A stretch of DNA of 64,000 bases from BRHc4a sp049323915 (GCA_049323915.1 JBMOPC010000081.1:1-64000); one strand, 5' to 3'; counted from the stretch's first letter, positions 17,639 through 27,737 are shown. Numbers and translations: made by a program. Notes: generated from the letters alone by a model not told the origin.

Positions 17639-18652
17639 CTAATCTATATTTAAACCGGGTTTTAGCATATTCTGTTTTTCAAAGTACCAGAGAGTTTGCT
17701 GCTCCGCCACGGACTGATCGGTCTCAACCATCTGGCAGAACTGAACGATAATTCTCTGGTCCCACTGGGTTCCGGCGCCCTGCCGCATTATTTCCAGCGC
17801 CTTTTCAAGGCTGTATGCGCTGCGGTATGGCCGGTCGCTGGTAAGAGCGTCATATGCATCCGCCACTGACAGTATACGGGCCCCAAGGGGTATTTCCGTT
17901 CCCTTTAGCCCGTCGGGGTAACCGCTTCCGTCGAAATGCTCGTGGTGATGCCTGATGAAAGGCAAAACAGGCCTAAGCGGCAAAATGTAAGAGCAGATAT
18001 TTGCACCGGCCTCCGGGTGAGCCCTGACCATTTTAATCTCCTCCGGATCCAGCCTGCCCGGCTTCAGCAATATGCTTTCCTGAATGTATATATTGCCGAT
18101 ATCGTGCAGAAGCGCCGCCATTCTTACATGAGTGCGCATTATCTTGAGAGGGTAGTATTTTTGAGCCAGCTTCTCGGCGTAAAAGGCAGTCCTCTTTGAG
18201 TGCTTCACACGAAACCGGTCCCTGGCTTCCACTGTGTTTACAAGCTGGAAAACCATCTCCTTTATATTGTCAAGCTGTTCCTGTAAAAAAAACTTAGTCT
18301 GCAGCAGGTTATTTATCCTGGCCAGTAATACCTGGGGGGAAAAGGGTTTTGTTATATAGTCGTCCGCCCCCTTTTCCAGGAATTTTACTCTCTCTTCATC
18401 GGTATTTAGGGCGGTGATGACGATAACAGGCGTAAACCTGGTCCCCTCGGCGTTTTTTATTATGGAAAGAAAAGAAAAACCGCCAACCCCGGGCATCATA
18501 GCATCCAGAAGTATCAGGTCAGGCCTTTCCTCACGGATTTTTCTGAGGGCCGAGCCGCCGCTGTCGGCCTCTATAACGTGAAATTCACTCAGTTGCGCTC
18601 TGAGAAGCGCTATATTCGCTTTCTGGTCGCCAACAACCAGTATTTTTTTCAT
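17639..18652 (-). CDS. Response regulator with HD-GYP domain (c-di-GMP phosphodiesterase type)
   Basis: A 337-residue protein. The receiver domain occupies residues 1-~120, with LILLDAMMPG supplying the phosphoacceptor Asp and an N-terminal VVGDQ in which one of the usual acidic residues is replaced. An HD-GYP domain covers ~140-330 (LLHDIGNIYI ... HHEHFDGSGYPDGLKG ... DAYDAL). HD-GYP proteins hydrolyse cyclic di-GMP; the HD, HH and GYP elements are all present. The gene converges on the histidine-kinase relic, which may be its lost partner. The GGDEF/HD-GYP protein at 20307 suggests c-di-GMP signalling is a theme of this element. Confidence 0.85.
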   Translation of the reverse strand: MKKILVVGDQKANIALLRAQLSEFHVIEADSGGSALRKIREERPDLILLDAMMPGVGGFSFLSIIKNAEGTRFTPVIVITALNTDEERVKFLEKGADDYITKPFSPQVLLARINNLLQTKFFLQEQLDNIKEMVFQLVNTVEARDRFRVKHSKRTAFYAEKLAQKYYPLKIMRTHVRMAALLHDIGNIYIQESILLKPGRLDPEEIKMVRAHPEAGANICSYILPLRPVLPFIRHHHEHFDGSGYPDGLKGTEIPLGARILSVADAYDALTSDRPYRSAYSLEKALEIMRQGAGTQWDQRIIVQFCQMVETDQSVAEQQTLWYFEKQNMLKPGLNID

Positions 18653-18825
18653 CAGCCAGACACCCGCTAATCAGAATATAGGCTTTAGTCCGGAAACTGC
18701 AACTGAAGCCCTAGTTTGTAGTATAATAAAGCTTGGTATTATATTGGTAATATTAAATGAAGGGATGCAAAAATCCTTCACAACTTCGACTTATTATTCA
18801 AAATTTTGACAAGGAGATTTGAAAT

Positions 18826-19989
18826 ATGCAAAAGGAGGCCCTCTGGACCAGGAATTTTATACTGGTATGCCTGGTAAACATGATGATGTTCACCAGCTTT
18901 TATTTCCTGCTCCCCACCCTACCGGTATTTGTAACTGATGTTTTAAAGGGTGATGAAAGCAACGTGGGATATATCATCGGGGTACTTTCACTTACGGCGG
19001 TTATGGTCCGCCCACTCTCGGGATTTCTGCTGGACGTGGCGGGCAGGAAAAAAATACTGCTCTACGCTTTCATCGCTTTTTCCCTGGCCATGGCGGCCTA
19101 TAACTTCGTAACCAGCCTGGCGCTGCTTTTTGTGCTAAGAGCACTGCATGGAATTTGCTGGGGCTTTTCCACCACCGGGGCCGGAACCGTGGCCGCCGAC
19201 GTGGTGCCCCCCTCCAGAAGAGGCGAGGGCATGGGCTATTATGGACTGTCCAACACCCTTGCCATGGCGTTGGGACCCAGCCTGGGGCTGTACATATTAA
19301 ACGTCTCCGGCTTTAACACACTGTTCAGCGCCAGTTTCGCCGTGGCGGCTGCAGGTACGCTTCTGGTGCCGGGGATTTCATACCGGGAACATAAAAGGCC
19401 GGAAAAGGTCAAAATCAGCCTGGACAGCTTTTTTGAGCCACGGGTTTTTTCCCTGTCCGGGATAATGTTCTTTACTGCCGTGGTCTATGGCGGAATAGTC
19501 TCTTTCATAACCCTGTACGGAAAGGACCTGGGCATAAAAAACGCAGGCACGTTCTTCCTGGCATACGCCCTCACTTTAATGTTGGTCAGGCCCGTGGCCG
19601 GCAAGGCATTTGATAAAAATGGCCCCAAATTGGTTATGGCGGCCGGGTTTGGGGCGATATTCCTTTCCTTTGTACTGCTTTTCTATGCCGGCGGGCTTGA
19701 ACTTTTCATACTGTCGGCAATATTCATGGGCATAGGTTTCGGAGCGGTTCACCCCACCACCATGGCCATGGTAATCAACAGAGTGCCCCCCCACCGCAGG
19801 GGCGCGGCCAACGGCACAATATTCAGCTCCTTTGACCTGGGCATAGGGATAGGCTCAATACTCCTGGGATTTGTCTCGAAGAACTTCGGCCTGTCTTACA
19901 TGTACCTTTCCTGCGGCTTCATCATACTTATACCGCTGGTTATGTTTTTTTTGAAGGACGCCAGGGAGTACAAGGCGGAATCCGTATAA
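18826..19989 (+). CDS. MFS transporter (drug-efflux type)
   Basis: A 387-residue major facilitator with about 12 membrane segments. The signature between spans 2 and 3 reads GFLLDVAGRKKILL, close to the GxxxDrxGRkk motif of proton-driven drug exporters. Start ATG 18826 has an AAGGAGA ribosome site. It lies alone on the plus strand, so it is probably its own transcript. Substrate cannot be told from sequence. Confidence 0.8.
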   Translation: MQKEALWTRNFILVCLVNMMMFTSFYFLLPTLPVFVTDVLKGDESNVGYIIGVLSLTAVMVRPLSGFLLDVAGRKKILLYAFIAFSLAMAAYNFVTSLALLFVLRALHGICWGFSTTGAGTVAADVVPPSRRGEGMGYYGLSNTLAMALGPSLGLYILNVSGFNTLFSASFAVAAAGTLLVPGISYREHKRPEKVKISLDSFFEPRVFSLSGIMFFTAVVYGGIVSFITLYGKDLGIKNAGTFFLAYALTLMLVRPVAGKAFDKNGPKLVMAAGFGAIFLSFVLLFYAGGLELFILSAIFMGIGFGAVHPTTMAMVINRVPPHRRGAANGTIFSSFDLGIGIGSILLGFVSKNFGLSYMYLSCGFIILIPLVMFFLKDAREYKAESV

Positions 19990-20306
19990 TGCTGATGCTG
20001 GCCCAAGCCACCAGGGTTGCTGCCCGGTGAGGGACACCGAAGGCCGGGGCTGTGGTTTTTTATAAAGGAGGCGGCAGTGCTAGGAATTGCTAAAGTGCGG
20101 TTTAAGCACCCCCGAGGGCAGAAAAACGGCCAATGACGGAAATCTTTTTGTTACACCTGCACAAACATTTATAGATTTTTACCAATTATACAACTCATTT
20201 AAGCCCTTATAAAAAGGAAAAAGGTCATATCAGGGCGAAAATACGCTTGTGCAGACATATTATGCATAGTTTAAGGGCGCCATTCTCATTACAGAGGCGA
20301 TACAAA

Positions 20307-23186
20307 ATGACATTGAGGAAAAAGACTGTAGTAATAATAGTCATTACTCTGACCATCCTCCTGTTCATACTTTACGCCATATCCAGGGTGGTATTGCTGG
20401 AAAGCTTTGCCGGACTCGAAAAAAAGGACACCACTAAAAATGTTGAAAGAGCGTTAGACGCGATTTCAAACAATATTGCCACGCTGAACAGCGAGGCCGC
20501 CGACTGGGCAGCATGGGACAATACCTGCGCCTTTGTGGAAGGAAACGATGACAAGTATGTTAAAAAGAACCTCCCCGACGAGACCTTTTCGGTTCTGAAG
20601 ATTAACATTATACTGTTTATTGATTCCTCGGGCAGCATTGTCTTCGGCAAGGGATTTGACCTGACCGGCAAGACAGAGGTTCCGGTGCCGGAAAGCATAA
20701 AAACACACCTTTTTAAAAACAGCCCCCTGGTAAACCACCCGGACCCGTCCAGCAGTGCAAGCGGGATAATCACCATCCCCGAGGGCATACTGATGGTAGC
20801 CTCCCGGCCCATTCTGACAAGCGAAAGGGAAGGCCCTGTGCGCGGTTCGCTGGTTATGGCCCGGTTCCTCGATTCCAGGGAAATGAAACACCTCTCAGGC
20901 ACAACTCACCTGTCTCTTACGGTTCTTGCGCCGGATGACCCTGAGGTGCCGTCACACATTAAAAAAGCCCTTTCCGGGATAAAAACAGATCCCCCCATTG
21001 AGGTATCGGCGACAGGACCCGATTTTGTGGCGGGGTACACCCTTATTAAGGATATATACGGCAGACCGGGCGTCTTCCTGAGAGCAGACATTCCGAGAGA
21101 CATTTACAAGCAGGGCCAGGCCAGCGTGGTTTATCTGATCACCTACCTCATCCTGGCCGGTTCGGTATTTGGAATTGTTACACTGCTTCTTCTGGAGAAG
21201 GCTGTTCTGTCAAGGCTGGCCCGTCTAAGCTCCGGCATTATCACCATCGGGTCCACCTGTGACCACACCGCCCAGGTGGAGGTAACGGGAGAAGATGAGC
21301 TGTCACGCCTGGGAGAGTCGGTCAACAATATGCTGACGGCCCTGGACAAATCCCGCCGGGAACTGGTCCTCAGTGAAGAGCGGTACAGAAACCTGGTGGA
21401 AAACTCACCCGACCTGATATTCTCCCTTAACGCAAATGGAGAGGTGGCGTCTGTCAACCAGGCAGGACTGGAACAGCTCGGCTACAGCACTGCTGACGAA
21501 GTAATCGGCAAGAATTTCACAGAGTTCATCCACCCCGAAGACCGGGAAATGACAGTCCGGTTGCTGCATAGCTTAATTGAGACAAAAACAGAGACCTACA
21601 AAGGATTCAATCTGCGTATGACAAAGAAGGAAGGAAATACTATCTACGCCGAAGCAAACTCCGTGCTGCTTTTTGATGAAAAGAGCGTTTACCGGGGACT
21701 GTTCGGCACCATCAGGGACATCACCGACCGCAGGCAGGTTGAGGAGGAGCTTAGCCTGCAGAGGGCCTACTTCCAGCAGCTTTTTGAAAACTCCCCCGCA
21801 GGAATAATCATAGCGGATATCAATGACAGGTTTATAACCGTCAACAAAGGGTTTGAAAAGCTGTTCCAATATACTGCAGATGAAGTAAAAGGGCTGCAGA
21901 TTAACGATGTAATTGTGCCCGAAAACCAGCTGGGAGAGGCCTCAGCTTTTTCCGGCGAGGTTTTGTCCGGAAATGCCGTTCACGCCGAGACTGTCAGGAA
22001 GCGCAAGGACGAAAGCCTGGTAAATGTGTTTATAATTTCGTATCCCATAATACTGGGCGAAAAGCAGGTGGGGCTATACGCCATATACAGCGATATCACC
22101 GAGCGGAAGCAGGCGGAGGACAAACTCAAATACCTAAGCCTGCACGATCCCCTTACAGGGCTTTACAACCGGGCGTATTTCGAGCAGGAAATGAATCGTA
22201 TAGAGGGTGCCGGGCTGAAATCGGCCGGAGTAATACTGTGCGATGTGGACGGGCTGAAACTTACCAACGACACCATGGGGCACGACACCGGGGACGCGCT
22301 TCTTGTAACCGCCGCCCGTGTTATTAAAGAGGCCTTCCGCAGCAGCGACATGGTGGCCCGTATAGGAGGCGACGAATTTGCCGTACTGCTGCCCGGCAGC
22401 GATAAAAATTCCGTCCGGAGGGCAGCCGAAAGGGTCCGTGACGCTCTGGCCAGGTACAACGCGGAAAACACCGAAATTCCGCTGAGCATGTCCATAGGCT
22501 ACTCAGCAGGCCATATAGAGTCAAAAAGCGTGGCCGATCTTTTCAAGGAAGCCGACAACAACATGTACAGGGAAAAGCTGCTGCACGGCCAGAGTACCCG
22601 GAGCTCCGTTGTACAGACACTGATGAAGGCAATGGAGGCCCGGGATTTTATAACCGAGGGCCACGCGGACCGCCTGCAGGACCTGGTGTCCGAGCTGGCC
22701 AAGTCCTTGGGGCTGCCGGAGCGCAAGATCACCGACCTGCGCCTCCTGGCCCAGTTTCACGATATTGGCAAGGTGGGCATACCGGACAGGATTCTTTTTA
22801 AGCCGGGGCCCCTAAATGACGATGAATTCCAGGAAATGACCAGGCACAGCGAGATCGGCCACCGCATCGCACAGTCGGCACCTGACCTGGCTCCCATTGC
22901 CGACTGGATATTAAAGCACCACGAGTGGTGGAACGGCAAGGGTTACCCCCTTGGCCTCAAGGGCGAGGAAATACCCCTGGAATGCAGGATACTGGCCATA
23001 GCCGACGCCTATGACGCCATGACCAACAACCGCCCCTACCGAAAGGCCATGACCCACCAGCAGGCCGTAAAAGAACTTATAAGGTGTTCGGGCGCACAGT
23101 TCGACCCCCGGCTGGTATCAATGTTCATACTGGTGCTGAAATTGCAAAACATCAAAAAGCACACCGGAGAGGATAATGTTTTGTAA
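20307..23186 (+). CDS. CHASE4-HAMP-PAS-PAS-GGDEF-HD-GYP sensor protein
   Basis: A 959-residue membrane sensor (from ATG 20307; an upstream start at 20247 is less likely). Span 1 is at ~8-30, an extracytoplasmic CHASE4 domain follows (~40-260, SEAADWAAWDNT), then span 2 at ~280-305 and a HAMP-like segment. Two PAS domains lie at about 365-490 and 500-620. A GGDEF domain (~625-785) has the intact RIGGDEF active site near residue 687. An HD-GYP domain (~795-950) has HDIGKVGIPDRI and NGKGYP. It can thus in principle both make and break c-di-GMP in response to an external signal. The 318-bp gap before it has no gene that I can support. The mechanosensitive channel gene follows 48 bp downstream. 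Confidence 0.85.
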   Translation: MTLRKKTVVIIVITLTILLFILYAISRVVLLESFAGLEKKDTTKNVERALDAISNNIATLNSEAADWAAWDNTCAFVEGNDDKYVKKNLPDETFSVLKINIILFIDSSGSIVFGKGFDLTGKTEVPVPESIKTHLFKNSPLVNHPDPSSSASGIITIPEGILMVASRPILTSEREGPVRGSLVMARFLDSREMKHLSGTTHLSLTVLAPDDPEVPSHIKKALSGIKTDPPIEVSATGPDFVAGYTLIKDIYGRPGVFLRADIPRDIYKQGQASVVYLITYLILAGSVFGIVTLLLLEKAVLSRLARLSSGIITIGSTCDHTAQVEVTGEDELSRLGESVNNMLTALDKSRRELVLSEERYRNLVENSPDLIFSLNANGEVASVNQAGLEQLGYSTADEVIGKNFTEFIHPEDREMTVRLLHSLIETKTETYKGFNLRMTKKEGNTIYAEANSVLLFDEKSVYRGLFGTIRDITDRRQVEEELSLQRAYFQQLFENSPAGIIIADINDRFITVNKGFEKLFQYTADEVKGLQINDVIVPENQLGEASAFSGEVLSGNAVHAETVRKRKDESLVNVFIISYPIILGEKQVGLYAIYSDITERKQAEDKLKYLSLHDPLTGLYNRAYFEQEMNRIEGAGLKSAGVILCDVDGLKLTNDTMGHDTGDALLVTAARVIKEAFRSSDMVARIGGDEFAVLLPGSDKNSVRRAAERVRDALARYNAENTEIPLSMSIGYSAGHIESKSVADLFKEADNNMYREKLLHGQSTRSSVVQTLMKAMEARDFITEGHADRLQDLVSELAKSLGLPERKITDLRLLAQFHDIGKVGIPDRILFKPGPLNDDEFQEMTRHSEIGHRIAQSAPDLAPIADWILKHHEWWNGKGYPLGLKGEEIPLECRILAIADAYDAMTNNRPYRKAMTHQQAVKELIRCSGAQFDPRLVSMFILVLKLQNIKKHTGEDNVL

Positions 23187-23234
23187 CTCCCGGCCCCGGG
23201 TGGAATATTATTTATAGTTTCTTTTTCAGGGAAG

Positions 23235-24398
23235 GTGTTAAAAATAGAAGGACTGAACAGCATTTTAACTTACCTGCGCCGGCTGGACATGAGCGATATC
23301 GCATTTAAACTGGCTCTGTCAGCTGTTGCACTGATTTTGATTTTTATTGTGGTGAAGGCTGTCAACCTGATTATAGACAGGTTACTGGAAAGAAATCCGG
23401 CAAAAAAAGACCAGAAAGAGCCCGGTGCGGAAAATCTGGCCCTATCCCTGGGAATGCTGGCAAAGCCGCTTGTTTTCTATGTGGGCGCTCTTACGGGCGT
23501 TGTTATTGTACTGGAGATTTTCAAAGTCAATGTTGTTTCCCCCCAGATGGTAAAAAACATGGGGCTTATACTGCTAAAAGCAGTTGGCGTTATAGTGGCC
23601 GCAAGGCTTATTGCCGGTGTTGCGCGCCTTGCCATCACCCAGGTATTCGCCCGCAGGGAAATAAAGGACGGCATAATCAACACCAAGAGGGCCCAGACAC
23701 TGGAGTCGCTGTTAAAAAACATGGTCACCTACATTGTGTTTTTCCTGGCGGGTATAATGGTGCTGCAGATTTTTAACGTAAACACCAGCGCCATACTGGC
23801 CAGCGCCGGCATACTGGGGCTGGCCGTGGGCTTCGGATCACAAAACCTGGTTAAGGACATAATCAGCGGCTTTTTTATACTCTTTGAAGACCAGTTTGCC
23901 GTGGGAGATTATGTTGAAGCCGGGGGCGTGGTGGGAGTGGTGGAAGAAATAGGCCTCAGGACCTGTAAAATACGCAAGTGGACGGGGCAGCTGCATATTA
24001 TTCCCAACGGCGAAATAACCAAGGTGACAAATTACAACCGGGGCCACATGATGGCCGTGGTTATTGTGGGGGTGGCATACGAAGAGGATATTGACAGGGC
24101 CATGGAGGTACTGAGGAGGGAATGCGAAACCGCCCGCCGGGAAATGCCCGCAATCGTGGAAACTCCGGTGGTCCAGGGGGTTGTTGCCCTTGGAGACTTC
24201 GCGGTAAACATCCGTGTGGTTGCCAACACCATACCGGGAGAACAGTGGGCCGTCGAAAGGGATCTCTTAAGGAGGTTTAAAAACGCCCTTGACCGGGAAA
24301 AGGTGGAGATACCCTATCCCAGGAGGGTAATCACCTACAGGGAGGAATACCCCGGCGGGGAAAAGGCCGGGATGGCGCGCCCGGAAAGCTCAAGCTGA
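23235..24398 (+). CDS. MscS-family mechanosensitive channel
   Basis: A 387-residue membrane protein with four to five spans in the first ~200 residues. The pore helix and beta-domain signature of MscS follow (ILASAGILGLAVGFGSQNLVKDIISG, then FAVGDYVEAGGVVGVVEEIGLRT and IIPNGEI). MscS channels release solutes when the membrane is stretched. It may be co-transcribed with the c-di-GMP protein 48 bp upstream. GTG 23235 is taken as start; ATG at 23289 is possible. The protein is longer at the N-terminus than minimal MscS, as in YkuT/YggB-type homologues. Confidence 0.85.
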   Translation: MLKIEGLNSILTYLRRLDMSDIAFKLALSAVALILIFIVVKAVNLIIDRLLERNPAKKDQKEPGAENLALSLGMLAKPLVFYVGALTGVVIVLEIFKVNVVSPQMVKNMGLILLKAVGVIVAARLIAGVARLAITQVFARREIKDGIINTKRAQTLESLLKNMVTYIVFFLAGIMVLQIFNVNTSAILASAGILGLAVGFGSQNLVKDIISGFFILFEDQFAVGDYVEAGGVVGVVEEIGLRTCKIRKWTGQLHIIPNGEITKVTNYNRGHMMAVVIVGVAYEEDIDRAMEVLRRECETARREMPAIVETPVVQGVVALGDFAVNIRVVANTIPGEQWAVERDLLRRFKNALDREKVEIPYPRRVITYREEYPGGEKAGMARPESSS

Positions 24399-24482
24399 AC
24401 AGAACTGAGCATTAGCGGCTTTTGACGAATAAAATCATATCCGGGATAATCAAATCAATTAATCATCCGGGGAGGAAGAACT

Positions 24483-26075
24483 TTGGAAAGCCCCAGGCTG
24501 CGGATCAGCTTCGAGGACAGGGTGGGTTTAGTATTCGATGTGTCCAAGGTTATCTTTGTCTGGCGGTTGAACATAGTATCAATCGAGATAAAAGAGTTTA
24601 ATCTTTATGTCCATATTGAGCAGATAGGGTCAATGGAATTGGAAAAACTGATTTCCGAACTATACCAGATCCCGGGAGTGCTCTATGTTTGCCGGGTGCC
24701 CATGATGCCCTCGGAGGAAAGGGAAAAAAAGATAAAGGCCATACTGGACACTGTCAGCGAGGGAATACTGGCGGTGGATGTCAACGGTATGATCACCAGT
24801 GTCAATCCGGTGGTGGAAAAGATTTTCCGCTATTCCGCATCCGAACTCATCGGCAAAAACATCGCCGGCGTACTGTCCCCGGAAGTGCCCATATTGCAGT
24901 GCCTCAAGGACGGCAGGTCATACAACAACCTGGAAATAAGCATCAGCCACCCCAAAGGCCGGCTTAACTTTTTCAGTACCGCCAGGCCCTTAAAGGACGA
25001 TATGGGAAATATTGTCGGAGCGGTGGCCTGCATAAAAGACATGTCGGACGTTAAACAACTGGTTTACACCGTTACCAAGCCGGTGATGACCACCTTTGAT
25101 GAAATAAGGGGTGCCAGCTTAACACTGAAAAAAGCCATTGACCTGGCCCGGAAAGTGGCTAAAGGCAACTCCACGGTATTGATACGGGGCGAAAGCGGCA
25201 CTGGAAAAGAGCTGTTTGCCCGGGCCATTCACATGGAGAGCAGCCGGCGGGGAAAACCCTTCGTACCCATCAACTGCGCCGCCCTGCCCGACAATTTGCT
25301 GGAAAGCGAGCTGTTCGGCTATGTGGAGGGAGCCTTCACCGGAGCCCACAAGAGGGGAAAGCTGGGCCTTTTTGAGTTTGCCAATTACGGCACTATTTTT
25401 TTGGATGAGATAGGAGAGCTGTCAACCCACCTGCAGGCCAAATTACTGAGGGTACTGCAGGAGGGGCGGGTGCGGCGCATCGGCGACAGGGTGGAAAATG
25501 TGGTAAACGTCCGGGTGATAGCGGCAACCAACAGGAACCTGGAGGAAATGATCACCAACGGCGGCTTCCGGGATGACCTATACTACCGGCTCAATGTTGT
25601 TCCCATTTATATCCCCCCCCTTCGCCGGCGAAAGGAGGATATTCCCTTTCTGACCGAGTACCTGGTTGAAAAATTCAACCGGCGGCTTGGCAAAAATATA
25701 AAAAGAATATCCGCCGGGGCCATGGAAAAGCTCATAAACTACCACTGGCCGGGCAATGTCAGGGAGCTGGAGAATGTAATGGAGCGGGCCATGGTACTGG
25801 TACAGGAAGATACAGAGATTCAGCCTGAAAAAATATTTTTCGACCGTTATTACGATTTTGCCGAAGATCCTGATATTAATTCCGGCGGAACAGCAGGAAA
25901 GCCCGGAGTAACCGGGCCCGACAGCGGACTCACTCTGGAAGCCGCCGTAAGCCATTTTGAAAAACAGATCATAGCCCAGGCGCTGCAAAAATACGGAAGC
26001 CTCCGGCAGACCGCCAGGTTCCTGGGTGTCTCCCATACCACCATAATGAACAAGATAAAAAAATACGGCATTTAG
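24483..26075 (+). CDS. Sigma-54 activator with ACT, PAS, AAA+ and TyrR-type HTH domains
   Basis: A 530-residue enhancer-binding protein starting at TTG 24483 behind GGGGAGGAAG. An ACT-like domain lies at ~1-80, PAS at ~82-195, and the sigma-54 AAA+ domain at ~210-440. The AAA+ part has Walker A GESGTGKE (~236) and an intact GAFTGA loop (~283) for contact with sigma-54. A TyrR/PhhR-like HTH closes the protein (SLRQTARFLGVSHTTIMNKIKKYGI). ACT domains bind amino acids. Three copies of TGGCAA-N6-TTGC(C/T)A and a sigma-54 promoter lie directly downstream, in front of alanine dehydrogenase, which is the likely target. It probably senses an amino acid, perhaps alanine. Confidence 0.85.
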   Translation: MESPRLRISFEDRVGLVFDVSKVIFVWRLNIVSIEIKEFNLYVHIEQIGSMELEKLISELYQIPGVLYVCRVPMMPSEEREKKIKAILDTVSEGILAVDVNGMITSVNPVVEKIFRYSASELIGKNIAGVLSPEVPILQCLKDGRSYNNLEISISHPKGRLNFFSTARPLKDDMGNIVGAVACIKDMSDVKQLVYTVTKPVMTTFDEIRGASLTLKKAIDLARKVAKGNSTVLIRGESGTGKELFARAIHMESSRRGKPFVPINCAALPDNLLESELFGYVEGAFTGAHKRGKLGLFEFANYGTIFLDEIGELSTHLQAKLLRVLQEGRVRRIGDRVENVVNVRVIAATNRNLEEMITNGGFRDDLYYRLNVVPIYIPPLRRRKEDIPFLTEYLVEKFNRRLGKNIKRISAGAMEKLINYHWPGNVRELENVMERAMVLVQEDTEIQPEKIFFDRYYDFAEDPDINSGGTAGKPGVTGPDSGLTLEAAVSHFEKQIIAQALQKYGSLRQTARFLGVSHTTIMNKIKKYGI

Positions 26076-26076
26076 A

Positions 26077-26200
26077 TGGCAAGAAAAGTTGCTATGGCAA
26101 TCTTTCTTGCCAGGAATGCTTTGCAGGGATACCGAAAAACTCCAGTAACGACAGGCATAAAGTCAGACACTGTGCACCCGGGTGGCAATTTTTCTTGCCA
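26077..26200. promoter_or_regulatory. Three inverted-repeat activator sites upstream of ald
   Basis: TGGCAA-N6-TTGCTA at 26077-26094, TGGCAA-N6-TTGCCA at 26095-26112, and TGGCAA-N6-TTGCCA at 26183-26200. Two abut exactly and the third is 88 bp further on. They lie 77 to 200 bp upstream of a sigma-54 promoter, the right distance for enhancer sites, and most likely bind the activator encoded at 24483-26075. Confidence 0.75.
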
Positions 26201-26233
26201 CCCCTTTAAGGCATGTATTTCAGGATTGTATAA

Positions 26234-26260
26234 CCCCGGCCCAGGCGGCCTGGGGTTTTT
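26234..26260 (+). terminator. Intrinsic terminator between activator gene and ald
   Basis: A G+C-rich hairpin with core CCCAGG-CGG-CCTGGG followed by TTTTT. It separates the activator transcript from ald. Confidence 0.75.
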
Positions 26261-26275
26261 GTTCTTTCATGAAAG

Positions 26276-26292
26276 CTGGTATCAGTTTTGCT
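26276..26292 (+). promoter_or_regulatory. Sigma-54 promoter of ald
   Basis: CTGGTATCAGTTTTGCT: the GG (26278-26279) and GC (26290-26291) are exactly 10 bp apart, with TTGC at the -12 element. It follows the terminator and enhancer sites and precedes ald by ~55 bp. Confidence 0.7.
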
Positions 26293-26345
26293 CGGTATAA
26301 GTGTGGGACCTTAAAGCTATTTACCGGTTTAAGGAGGGAGCCACT

Positions 26346-27464
26346 GTGATTGTCGGAGTGCCGAAGGAGATTAAAAACAACGAAAACAGGGTGGCTATTG
26401 TGCCCGCCGGCGTGGCAGCCTTTGTCAATTCCGGACACCGGGTGCTGATCCAGGACCAGGCGGGAGCGGGCAGCGGAATCAGCAATGATGACTATATCCA
26501 GGCCGGCGCCGGGATAGTCTCCTCGGCGGAAGAGGTTTTTGCCGGGGCGGACATGATTATGAAGGTAAAGGAGCCCCTTCCCCGGGAGTACGGCCTCATC
26601 AGGGAAGGACAGATAATATTTACCTTCCTGCACCTGGCTCCCGAGCCGGATCTTACAAGGCTTTTGCTGGACAAAAAAGTGGTGGGCATCGCCTACGAAA
26701 CCATCCAGCTGGACAACGGTGCCCTGCCCCTGCTCACCCCCATGAGCGAGGTGGCCGGAAGGATGTCCGTCCAGATCGGCGCCCGCTTCCTGGAAAAACC
26801 CTCTGGCGGAAAAGGCATACTGCTGGGAGGGGTTCCCGGGGTTCCGGCGGCTGATGTGGTTATCATCGGCGGCGGGGTGGTGGGCGCCAACGCGGCAAAG
26901 ATGGCGCTGGGCATGGGCGCCCAGGCAACCATTATCGACAGGTCCGCAGACCGCCTGCGCTACCTGGACGACATCTTCGGGGGAAGGGTCAAAACCCTCA
27001 TGTCCAACAGCTACAACATTGAAAGGGCCGTCAGGTTCGCCGACCTGCTGGTGGGGGCGGTGCTGGTGCCGGGGGCAAGGGCGCCCCACCTGGTTACCGA
27101 AGAAATGGTCAAGCAGATGAAGCCGGGATCGGTAATCGTGGACGTGGCCATCGACCAGGGCGGTTCCATTGAGACTATTGACCGTGTGACAACCCACGAC
27201 GATCCGGTTTACGTAAAGCACGGAGTGGTTCATTACGCCGTGGCCAACATGCCCGGGGCCGTGGCCCGCACCTCGACCTACGCCCTGACAAACGTCACCC
27301 TGGGCTATGCCCTGGAGATCGCCGACAAAGGATACCAAAGGGCCATCAGGGAAAACAAGGCACTGTCCCTGGGCGTCAACGTAATAGACGGCAGGCTGAC
27401 TTACAGGGCCGTTGCCGAGGCTCTTAACCTGGAGTATACGCCTCTGTCATATGTACTCGGGTAG
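26346..27464 (+). CDS. ald: Alanine dehydrogenase
   Basis: A 372-residue NAD-dependent enzyme (alanine to pyruvate plus ammonia). GTG 26346 is chosen as start because AAGGAGGGAG lies just upstream; it yields the family's usual length of about 371. Visible features: VGVPKEIKNNENRV at the start, MKVKEPLP with the substrate lysine region, the nucleotide-binding glycine run VIIGGGVVGANAAKMA (~170-185), and PGAVARTSTYALTNVT. Expression is probably sigma-54 dependent and controlled by the upstream ACT-domain activator. Alanine dehydrogenase is needed for normal sporulation in Bacillus, so its presence within a prkA-interrupting element is notable. Confidence 0.95.
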   Translation: MIVGVPKEIKNNENRVAIVPAGVAAFVNSGHRVLIQDQAGAGSGISNDDYIQAGAGIVSSAEEVFAGADMIMKVKEPLPREYGLIREGQIIFTFLHLAPEPDLTRLLLDKKVVGIAYETIQLDNGALPLLTPMSEVAGRMSVQIGARFLEKPSGGKGILLGGVPGVPAADVVIIGGGVVGANAAKMALGMGAQATIIDRSADRLRYLDDIFGGRVKTLMSNSYNIERAVRFADLLVGAVLVPGARAPHLVTEEMVKQMKPGSVIVDVAIDQGGSIETIDRVTTHDDPVYVKHGVVHYAVANMPGAVARTSTYALTNVTLGYALEIADKGYQRAIRENKALSLGVNVIDGRLTYRAVAEALNLEYTPLSYVLG

Positions 27465-27540
27465 ACCTTGGCCCATTCGAAAAGCCATTTATCTGTATAT
27501 CTAAAATATTGAAAATGCGGCAAGCTGAAATTAGTAGTGA

Positions 27541-27566
27541 AAAGCACCATAAACAGGTGCTTTTTT
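27541..27566 (+). terminator. Intrinsic terminator after ald
   Basis: AAAGCACC-loop-GGTGCTTTTTT: an 8-base-pair stem running into T residues. Confidence 0.85.
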
Positions 27567-27737
27567 CTTATATAAACACTTTATCCGCTACTCTGGAATA
27601 ACGATTTCTTGCTGTCATATTTTCATTCTATTTATTTTTAACAGGATAAGGTTTATACTTTTTGAAGGATGGCATATCCGTGAGTGAAAAACTGCTTATG
27701 CTGTTTAGCCTGTCGCATTTAAGACATGGAGGTTTAA

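Noticed and set aside
19990..20306. c-di-GMP riboswitch upstream of the GGDEF/HD-GYP gene
   Set aside because: I could not find the conserved GEMM core or a matching fold; only a weak hairpin with T residues near 20056 is visible.
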